Shown: positions 15,751 to 21,598 of the stretch, piece by piece
Position numbering within the stretch: position 1 is the first letter of the stretch
How the letters are laid out: the number at the start of each line of letters is the position of its first letter
Source of the DNA: a virus
Strand: one strand, 5' to 3'
IMG/VR virus record: IMGVR_UViG_3300005664_000119
Location: 1-21,598 of that record
Length of the DNA: 21,598 nt
Notes under the pieces: model-generated
Database searches by the model: none
The model's input: only the letters and a program-made list of their open reading frames with translations
What the model was told of the DNA's origin: nothing
Program-made: the position numbers and the translations under genes

Positions 15751-18700
15751 ATGCTGTCATCAACATTTGATATTTTCTCTAAAGTTATTCTGGAGAAAAA
15801 CTATTCATATTCAATTCCCCAAGATAAAGAATTAATTCTTTATGATTTCTATATGTTGGTGCATCTTAATGCATTAAAGAAAGAAGGAAAGTTTCAGCCA
15901 GGAGATAAGAAGGATCATTTCGGACAAGTATCGCAGACAACTACACATTCGATGGGATTGGACCACTCGACAGAGTTTTCGTTTGAAGAAATTAAAAAAC
16001 AATTAATAGGCTATCTTCAACCAGAGTTACTGGAAGCAAGTTTGTTTTCTATATCATGTGAGCTACGACATGTTTTTGATAATAATTCACCATTAAATAT
16101 AACGGCAACGCTAGGCCCGCAGATTGCCGAGTTTTATACTAATTTAAAATATAATTATGAAAAATTGAAGAAAGTATCCCAGATAAAACGGGATGGGGAT
16201 AGTACTATCAAAGATTTAATTAATAAACGTCGCCGTAAATTTAATAAAAAATATAATATTAAAATGAAGGAGGGGGGCGCATCACGTAATACCGACTACA
16301 GAATATCTTATAAAGCACTCAAACAGACGATAGCTAAACTTAATATATCAGAAGTAGAGGTCGCAGAAATTGGTCGAAAATCGTTTTTATCCCTGCAATG
16401 GGGCGCTTCTTATGGTGGAAAGCCATGGGCAAGTATATGTGACGCATACATCAAACTATATTATGCAAAGCGTGAAGTAGACCAGATTATCTACATAGAT
16501 AATATGTATCACCAGCAACATAATACCGATACGGTTTTTAATAAACTCCAGTCATATTATAAATCAAATGCGGGTTATCGTTGGGTATTAAATGCATTAA
16601 ACTTTAAGGCAGATGTTAAAGATAATTGGGATAGAATAAAAAAAATAAAAGAAGTTGCAACAATAAAAATAAAAGATGCCTCTGGAAATGTAACAAAAGA
16701 AGTGCCTGCACTTAGAAGTATAGATCGGATGTATATTGAAATGCTGAAAGCCTCTGGAGATAGAACATGGGAACAATATTATAAAGTTGAGAAGGCTCCT
16801 CCAAAAGAAGAGGTGAAACCGAAAAAAGAACCAAAAGAAATATTCCACGATTTAGGGAAATCTTTCCAATTTCCACAGCACATGATGCCTGGAAAAGTAC
16901 AATATCAAGATACATCTTCCAACATTGAGATGAATCGTCCACATTGGAATAAGATGGCAAAGGAAGGGTTTAAAAAATTTGGTAAAATATACAATAGCAG
17001 CGGGAACGAATTGATAGCTGTGGGACCAGGAGTAAATACACCACCACATTTAATGCACTTGTTAGACATAGATTCTTTTGATCTGTTTATGCGTCTTGAT
17101 TCAGGATCGTGGAGCGGTGGCAATGAGGGGTCATCCCCCTCACACGATTATGCAATCCCTAAAGATATTTGGATAAAAAAATTCGGAAAACTTCCTAAAG
17201 AATTTGATTCTTCTGATAAAACAAAATATACTCCTAATTCCACATATGTTTCCAAGTTTATAGCGGCGGCAAAACAAACCGATTCTGACATATATAAAAA
17301 AGGATTTATATTTATTGGTAATGGTGTTTCGGGTGAAGGGTTGGTAAAAGAGATAGGAGTATCAAGTATTAACAATTGTAGTGGATATCTAGATGATGAA
17401 CTTAGTATGGTCGAAAAAACGGGCTGTCCTAATTTGTACGGAAATGCGCCTAGTAATAAATATTATTTAAAAAAATCGCATTGGGAAGATATCTTTGGAC
17501 CATTTGAAGAAATAACAGGCTATAAAGAGAAAGCTAATAAGTTTGAAGCCGTTAAAAAATATTTTATAAAGGTTGCGAAAGAATTTAAAGATGAATCGTC
17601 GTTTGAGGAAGCGACTGCTGGCTCTCCAGATTTTTGGGTTTCATTGGGAAACTCTATACCTAAACATCTGGCAGACCCAGAAGATATACAAAATGGTGCT
17701 ACAATCACATTATCTAATATTATTGGAGGAGATGATCTCTCTCTTATAAAAAAGATATCGAAAAATATTGGACGCATCGAACATTCTAATAGTGGTTATT
17801 GTATAAGTGATTGGGGTGGTGATGGCATATTAGGAGCAAAAGAAGGTTATCAATATGTCATGAAAAAAACATTGTGGGAAAGTTTATTTGGAAAATTTAA
17901 ACCATCCGAAGACATCGAAGATGATAAGTTACCGAAAAATGATAAAATAACTCCTGAAATTATAAAGAAGTATAGAGACAATGATAATGTTGGTTATACC
18001 GTGGCAACTCATAAGTTTGCTATCCCATCTCTTCTTAATGCTCATCACTTAGGATTTGGACAGAACGTTGCAGAGGATATACATGCCGGGGTATTTCCCA
18101 AGAGCCTATTCGATAAAGAGGCGTTCGGTAAAATATATAATAGTGGATCATGGGAAACCCTCAACAATGAGGATGATGTATCGTTCGCATATCGTGTTTG
18201 GATGAAAGATAAATATTGGCAAGAGCTATTCGGTGATAAGAAAAAGACTAGAGAAAGTAAGACCAAATCAAAGGAATTTACCGAAAAGGAAATATCAGAT
18301 TTCCATGCCTTATTAGAATATGGTGAGAGTCATTACGGGGGAGTAGGAACGAATTGGCCGTATGTAGGAACGATAAGAGATGTCAAACAATTGTACGAGT
18401 CTGGTAAATTTAAAAAAGATATTTTTGTCAAACCTGCACTAGTATCATCTCCCATGATGTATACAATGAAAAAAGGCGGTGATTTATGGATTAAACTCAG
18501 ATCGTTTGATAATGTGACTGATCTAGATCAACCCGTTATCATGTGGATAGACATCTGGAAAAAATATTTCGGTGAGCATAAACCCGTTGTTGCAGAGAAG
18601 AAAAATGTTATTACTCCAGAAGTAATAAAAAAATATCAAAATCTTGCAAAAAGTGGGCATAAACAGTTAGCTTCGATTCCTAACGTAAAAGAATATATAG

Positions 18701-19575
18701 TATTATATGTTGGAACCGCTGTTGATGTTCTCGGTGCAATAAAAGACGGCATATTTACACAAGAATTAGTAGAAGATTATATGTTCGGGACTTGGATGAC
18801 GGGCGATAATTGGTCGGGAGTATCAAGCATGAAAAAACTTGAGGTCGATTTAAGTCCTGGGACTACTATATGGATGAAAGATTATGCATGGACCGAATTG
18901 TTCGGTCCTATCAAAAATTTAATAGACTCTACAACTTCGGACATATCTCCTGGCATTAAACGCAAATTTAAAAAGTTGGCAAAAATTGAAAATGCACTCC
19001 CGTATCTCAAGGACAGTAAAACAAAAGACGGGGAACAATTAATTTATATCGGAAAGGGTAGCCTTCGAGATAGTGGATTTCCTATGAAGTCTGTGAAACC
19101 GAAAGATATATATGGTGGTTCTTCGGGGGCTTCTGAATTTTCAAACAATATGCTTGGAACATCCACATCATACCATTATTTTATAACTGCAAAGAAATGG
19201 AAGGAAATATTTGACGAGGAACCACCTACAACAACTAAAGAAGACGATTCTAAATCTAATATCAAGGTGTCGGGCGAAGTGTTGTTACAATTTAGTAACT
19301 TGGCAAGAGAAGGATATAAAAAAGGACACTACAAAAATCAACAGGGTGATAACCTGATTTATATCGGAAAAGGACCGATAGGAGAGAAGGGGCTACCAAA
19401 TACAAACATCTACTATAACATTTATGCAATCGCATCCGATACTAAAACGGTTGAGGGTTATTATATTTTATCGGGTCACTGGTCGGGTGATAATAGAAAA
19501 AAAGACTATTTTATAACTGCCACCGATTGGACCGCACTGTTCGGTATTATACCTCCCAACAATCTCAACATTTAA
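15751..19575 (+). CDS. 1274-aa protein: leader, unknown N-domain, eight WxxxFG repeats
   Basis: I do not recognise this protein. Its first 15 residues (MLSSTFDIFSKVILE) share the leader of the next four genes. Residues about 20-300 form an alpha-rich domain including GGKPWASICDAY (222-233) and IDNMYHQQHNTDTVFNK (249-265), which looks conserved in character. A Lys/Pro/Glu linker (about 349-363) leads to eight degenerate repeats from about 395 to 1265. Each ends in W-x-x-x-F-[G/D]: W474, W578, W709, W823, W936, W1047, W1150 and W1260. Repeats often carry a LIYIGKG- or FIGNG-type strand and an SG-x-W-[S/T]-GDN-like loop. No catalytic site, signal peptide or membrane helix is seen. An internal virion protein or a large adhesive or structural filament are both possible; the leader favours the former. 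Confidence 0.75.
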   Translation: MLSSTFDIFSKVILEKNYSYSIPQDKELILYDFYMLVHLNALKKEGKFQPGDKKDHFGQVSQTTTHSMGLDHSTEFSFEEIKKQLIGYLQPELLEASLFSISCELRHVFDNNSPLNITATLGPQIAEFYTNLKYNYEKLKKVSQIKRDGDSTIKDLINKRRRKFNKKYNIKMKEGGASRNTDYRISYKALKQTIAKLNISEVEVAEIGRKSFLSLQWGASYGGKPWASICDAYIKLYYAKREVDQIIYIDNMYHQQHNTDTVFNKLQSYYKSNAGYRWVLNALNFKADVKDNWDRIKKIKEVATIKIKDASGNVTKEVPALRSIDRMYIEMLKASGDRTWEQYYKVEKAPPKEEVKPKKEPKEIFHDLGKSFQFPQHMMPGKVQYQDTSSNIEMNRPHWNKMAKEGFKKFGKIYNSSGNELIAVGPGVNTPPHLMHLLDIDSFDLFMRLDSGSWSGGNEGSSPSHDYAIPKDIWIKKFGKLPKEFDSSDKTKYTPNSTYVSKFIAAAKQTDSDIYKKGFIFIGNGVSGEGLVKEIGVSSINNCSGYLDDELSMVEKTGCPNLYGNAPSNKYYLKKSHWEDIFGPFEEITGYKEKANKFEAVKKYFIKVAKEFKDESSFEEATAGSPDFWVSLGNSIPKHLADPEDIQNGATITLSNIIGGDDLSLIKKISKNIGRIEHSNSGYCISDWGGDGILGAKEGYQYVMKKTLWESLFGKFKPSEDIEDDKLPKNDKITPEIIKKYRDNDNVGYTVATHKFAIPSLLNAHHLGFGQNVAEDIHAGVFPKSLFDKEAFGKIYNSGSWETLNNEDDVSFAYRVWMKDKYWQELFGDKKKTRESKTKSKEFTEKEISDFHALLEYGESHYGGVGTNWPYVGTIRDVKQLYESGKFKKDIFVKPALVSSPMMYTMKKGGDLWIKLRSFDNVTDLDQPVIMWIDIWKKYFGEHKPVVAEKKNVITPEVIKKYQNLAKSGHKQLASIPNVKEYIVLYVGTAVDVLGAIKDGIFTQELVEDYMFGTWMTGDNWSGVSSMKKLEVDLSPGTTIWMKDYAWTELFGPIKNLIDSTTSDISPGIKRKFKKLAKIENALPYLKDSKTKDGEQLIYIGKGSLRDSGFPMKSVKPKDIYGGSSGASEFSNNMLGTSTSYHYFITAKKWKEIFDEEPPTTTKEDDSKSNIKVSGEVLLQFSNLAREGYKKGHYKNQQGDNLIYIGKGPIGEKGLPNTNIYYNIYAIASDTKTVEGYYILSGHWSGDNRKKDYFITATDWTALFGIIPPNNLNI
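16933..19545 (+). repeat. Eight degenerate protein repeats, about 103-131 aa each
   Basis: Coding repeats spanning residues 395-1265. The last conserved element is W-x3-F-G (WIKKFG, WEDIFG, WESLFG, WQELFG, WKKYFG, WTELFG, WKEIFD, WTALFG). Distances between successive Trp are 104, 131, 114, 113, 111, 103 and 110 residues. Several repeats start with a helix of the type EVIKKYQNLAKSG. Copies share little DNA identity, so the array is old. Confidence 0.8.
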
Positions 19576-19578
19576 AAG

Positions 19579-19586
19579 TGTAAATA
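19579..19586 (+). promoter_or_regulatory. TGTAAATA box before the 106-aa gene
   Basis: TGTAAATA six bases before the ATG at 19593, in the 17-bp gap after the 1274-aa gene. Confidence 0.5.
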
Positions 19587-19592
19587 TTAAAT

Positions 19593-19913
19593 ATGACAAC
19601 AGAATTTGATACATTTATAAATAATATATTACAGGAATACTTTATTGCCGAACCTGACTTTCAAAATAAAGTTAATAATGCAATCTCAGGAACCAAGGTT
19701 AAATTGGAAAAATTCAATCTTGTAACTCAAGTAACCTTGTCGAGAACGGATGCACCAAAGGTTTTAAAAGCATTGAAAAATTCAAAGGTGATTTGTTTCT
19801 ATGAATATCCTGTCAATGATCCTGCACGTCTTTTATTATTTAAAAATGTCCAAGATGTGAAACGACTTGTCCGTGAATATCCCGGTGCTCTTGATGGTTT
19901 TGCTAAATATTAA
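19593..19913 (+). CDS. Unrecognised 106-aa protein with the shared leader
   Basis: A 106-aa protein starting MTTEFDTFINNILQE, close to the leader of its neighbours: F-D-x-F-x-x-x-I-[L/V], then L13-Q14-E15 as a [L/I/V]-x-E triplet. After the leader, a small alpha/beta body contains LVTQVTLSRTDAPKVLKALK, a beta strand with ICFYEYPVNDPA, and a C-terminal helix (VQDVKRLVREYPGAL). No signal peptide, Cys or membrane segment. The family is unknown. If the leader is a head-targeting peptide, the mature protein would have about 91 residues. It lies 17 bp after the eight-repeat gene and 5 bp before the next leader-bearing gene. Confidence 0.7.
   Translation: MTTEFDTFINNILQEYFIAEPDFQNKVNNAISGTKVKLEKFNLVTQVTLSRTDAPKVLKALKNSKVICFYEYPVNDPARLLLFKNVQDVKRLVREYPGALDGFAKY
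19902..19909 (+). promoter_or_regulatory. GCTAAATA box before the 240-aa gene
   Basis: GCTAAATA nine bases before the ATG at 19919, the longest spacing seen, inside the end of the 106-aa gene. It is a weaker match than the others. Confidence 0.35.
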
Positions 19914-19918
19914 TACAT

Positions 19919-20641
19919 ATGACTCCCTTGTTTGATAAATTTATATCCCATATTGTTGTTCAAGAAAGTGTGACATTTTCCGTTGCAGATAGTACAACAA
20001 CTGTTGCAACCCTTGGAGACTTGGCATGGATTCTTAATAATCAATTTCACCAGTTCATGTTGAAAAACTTGAACATACCTCTTGAAAAATATCCTGACGA
20101 ACTTCGGGGTGAAAAGATCGTGGTTGATGGTGATAGTGACTATTTCGGCCCCGAAGGAGTCCTGAGCATATATACAGATAAGGTGCCCGAAGAACTCACA
20201 ACTAAATTGATTCAAATGATTTCTTACTATGTCGGGGAAAACAATGCCGAAGTTCTTAATAAACCATATGTGGAAACTTCGGGTAGTCGTAAAGGAGATG
20301 TATGGAGGCTTCGTGTAAAGGTAAATCCAGTTACGGATAATCCTCCTGAAATGAACCTCTCTAATCTAAATGCAAGAACATTGATGTGTGATATTCTCAA
20401 CTATTCTGATGATGTGATGACGGAATATCCATCCATTCAGGCAAATGAATTATTAATGAAGATTGAACAAATCGAAGACAATGATTATCAACTTGATAAA
20501 GCCGTTCGCCCCGAAACACAGGATGGTAATCACTATCAGGGAGGTCTTTCCAAAGAACGTATAAAACAGGTACTCGATAATCTTAAAGCTATTTGCGAAT
20601 GGGCACTGGAACGAGATTATACATATATTCAACTTAGTTGA
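19919..20641 (+). CDS. Unrecognised 240-aa protein with the shared leader
   Basis: A 240-aa protein starting MTPLFDKFISHIVVQES. Its leader matches the 106-aa and 1274-aa proteins at F-D-x-F and ends in V14-Q15-E16, followed by Ser. The body includes LGDLAWILNNQFHQF, an acidic-aromatic stretch DGDSDYFGPEGVLSIY, DVWRLRVKVNPVTD, and a C-terminal helix KERIKQVLDNLKAICEWALE. No enzyme motif that I can name, and no membrane segment or signal peptide. Function unknown. It ends with TGA and lies 5 bp from the gene before and 14 bp from the gene after, within a compact rightward operon of leader-bearing genes. Confidence 0.7.
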   Translation: MTPLFDKFISHIVVQESVTFSVADSTTTVATLGDLAWILNNQFHQFMLKNLNIPLEKYPDELRGEKIVVDGDSDYFGPEGVLSIYTDKVPEELTTKLIQMISYYVGENNAEVLNKPYVETSGSRKGDVWRLRVKVNPVTDNPPEMNLSNLNARTLMCDILNYSDDVMTEYPSIQANELLMKIEQIEDNDYQLDKAVRPETQDGNHYQGGLSKERIKQVLDNLKAICEWALERDYTYIQLS

Positions 20642-20649
20642 CATAAGTA
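20642..20649 (+). promoter_or_regulatory. CATAAGTA variant box before the 283-aa gene
   Basis: CATAAGTA six bases before the ATG at 20656. The same variant stands before the 222-aa gene on the other strand. Confidence 0.45.
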
Positions 20650-20655
20650 AAATAT

Positions 20656-21507
20656 ATGACATTCCAAGAGCTTTATAAATTTCTCATAAAAGAAGATGAT
20701 GGGATCGAGAATATCGAACTCAAGGGCGATTGGGAATCTTCTAAACTCCATAAATATGATCGTGCATCTGTGGGTATTCTCAAAAATAAGAATTCCTTGG
20801 AACGCATAAAAAATAAATGGTCAAAGCTCGAACATCCTATTGACATCTATATTGCCAAAGGACCAGAGATATCCAAATTCTATGAACTTGGTCGTGTTGA
20901 TTCCTATTTTGTTCGCGATAAGATGAAACTTGATATTCCGTACAATGAAGATAACATCACCCTAATATTTACAAACAATATGGGAGATGAAAAGGTACCT
21001 CTCACCCCTTGGATTATGGCACACAGATTCGGCCATGCATTTTCCCGTGATACAGTTACAAGGAATGGTTCAGATTATTTCTGGAGGGAGATAAAAAAAA
21101 CAGTGAATAAGCTATTCGACGAAATACTTGGTATTGCATATGGTCAAAAACTAAGCATCAGCGATCCTTACTCTAGAACAAATCAAAAGATAAAAAGAGA
21201 ACTCGGCCATGCACTCGGAACATTTAAATCTGCAAGAGACAAAAATATAAGAAATGATGATGAATTCATTAATGAGTTAATTGCACAATATATTATAAAC
21301 GGAAAGATTACATTGAATACCAAACTTCCGAATATTCTTCCTATAAAAACTGCATGGGGCCGTGTAGACGGTTATCCTTTAAGAAGAAATCTATCTCAGG
21401 ATCAAAAGGACGAATTGGAATATACATTTGAACTATATGAGAATATGCTCAACAATGATATTGATACAATATTCACATCCAATATCGGACACATATTTGT
21501 AATGTAA
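20656..21507 (+). CDS. Protease-like 283-aa protein with HRxGH in place of HExxH
   Basis: A 283-aa protein with the leader MTFQELYKFLIKE (I11-K12-E13 triplet). The central segment TPWIMAHRFGHAF places H123-R124-F125-G126-H127 in a helix, like the zinc-binding HExxH of metallopeptidases but with Arg for the catalytic Glu. About 80 residues later E207 in FINELIAQYI sits where some such families have a third ligand. So this is either a metallopeptidase-like fold that binds metal without standard catalysis, or an unrelated His-rich helix. Strands around ITLIFTNNMGD precede the motif. No signal peptide or transmembrane segment. The enzyme-like reading is tentative; the motif itself is directly visible. 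It lies in the operon of leader-bearing genes. Confidence 0.7.
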   Translation: MTFQELYKFLIKEDDGIENIELKGDWESSKLHKYDRASVGILKNKNSLERIKNKWSKLEHPIDIYIAKGPEISKFYELGRVDSYFVRDKMKLDIPYNEDNITLIFTNNMGDEKVPLTPWIMAHRFGHAFSRDTVTRNGSDYFWREIKKTVNKLFDEILGIAYGQKLSISDPYSRTNQKIKRELGHALGTFKSARDKNIRNDDEFINELIAQYIINGKITLNTKLPNILPIKTAWGRVDGYPLRRNLSQDQKDELEYTFELYENMLNNDIDTIFTSNIGHIFVM

Positions 21508-21511
21508 AATA
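21504..21511 (+). promoter_or_regulatory. Imperfect GTAAAATA box before the right-edge gene
   Basis: GTAAAATA two bases before the ATG at 21514, with one extra A compared with the local consensus. It overlaps the end of the 283-aa gene. Confidence 0.25.
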
Positions 21512-21513
21512 CT

Positions 21514-21598
21514 ATGAAATTTAATGAACTATATAATAAACTAAACAAGTTAGATATTATCAAGGAAAATCCTGATACGATAATATCGAGAAGTTCTC
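21514..21598 (+). CDS. 5' part of a further leader-bearing gene, cut by right edge
   Basis: ATG at 21514 opens a frame that runs 28 codons to the window end. It encodes a leader beginning MKFNELYNKLNKLDIIKE, clearly like MTFQELYKFLIKE of the gene before it (F-x-E-L-Y, then I-K-E at 16-18). The rest of the protein is missing. It starts 6 bp after the preceding stop, in the same operon. Too short to name a function. Confidence 0.65.
   Translation, partial: MKFNELYNKLNKLDIIKENPDTIISRSS

Noticed and set aside
16597-18266. Several minus-strand frames of 60-85 codons inside the eight-repeat gene
   Set aside because: They are antisense to a continuous 1274-codon gene and have no start signals of their own.
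21020-21040. Naming the 283-aa protein a zinc metalloprotease
   Set aside because: The catalytic Glu of HExxH is Arg here, so activity cannot be claimed; only the resemblance is reported.
1-21598. Alternative genetic code, as in some large phages
   Set aside because: TAA, TAG (3000, 12845) and TGA (7215, 20639) all act as terminal stops in tightly packed genes, with no in-frame stop inside any long gene.
1-21598. Prophage integration, CRISPR array, insertion sequence, tRNA or retroelement
   Set aside because: No integrase, attachment repeat, regularly spaced repeat-spacer array, transposase, cloverleaf-like gene or reverse-transcriptase motif was seen. All genes fit a phage late region.

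Overview
This AT-rich window is best read as part of the late (virion structural) region of a large T4-like contractile-tailed phage genome. The diagnostic genes are a baseplate wedge gp6 homologue and a gp25/GPW-family homologue with the hallmark EPR triplet. They are surrounded by very large baseplate-type, fibre-type and lectin-type proteins. Genes are packed tightly, often 1-30 bp apart. TAA, TAG and TGA are all used as stops, so the genetic code is ordinary. I see no tRNA, CRISPR, transposase or integrase. The host cannot be deduced. The lack of Shine-Dalgarno sequences together with repeated TAAATA boxes recalls the late regions of marine T4-like phages, but this is inference.

Layout. 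From a 36-bp divergent centre at about 13364-13399, one block runs leftward on the minus strand: an unknown 172-aa protein, gp6, a 1284-aa gp7-position baseplate protein, a 238-aa tail-fibre protein, a 296-aa protein of four cysteine-framed repeats, a GT8-type glycosyltransferase, a sulfotransferase, an unknown 222-aa protein, a 918-aa LamG-like/propeller-like protein, and the first 70 codons of a gene cut by the left edge. The other block runs rightward: gp25, a 625-aa PKD-containing baseplate-type protein, a 1274-aa protein with eight degenerate repeats, and four smaller genes, the last cut by the right edge.

How they may work together. gp25, gp6 and the two large neighbours would form the baseplate wedge and its periphery. 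The fibre, repeat and LamG-like proteins would make host-contacting appendages. The glycosyltransferase and sulfotransferase sit inside this appendage cluster and may decorate a virion or host glycan. The five consecutive rightward genes from 15751 onward encode otherwise unlike proteins that share a short N-terminal leader ending in an [I/L/V]-x-E motif. This resembles the capsid-targeting peptides of T4 internal proteins, so the group may be proteins packaged in the head and delivered with the DNA.

Thirteen of the seventeen start codons are preceded, most often by 5-7 nt, by an 8-mer close to TATAAATA. That is the T4 late-promoter -10 element. The spacing would put transcription starts at or next to the start codon, predicting leaderless or almost leaderless late mRNAs. 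Two points deserve follow-up first: this box, and the leader-bearing gene set with its eight-repeat protein.
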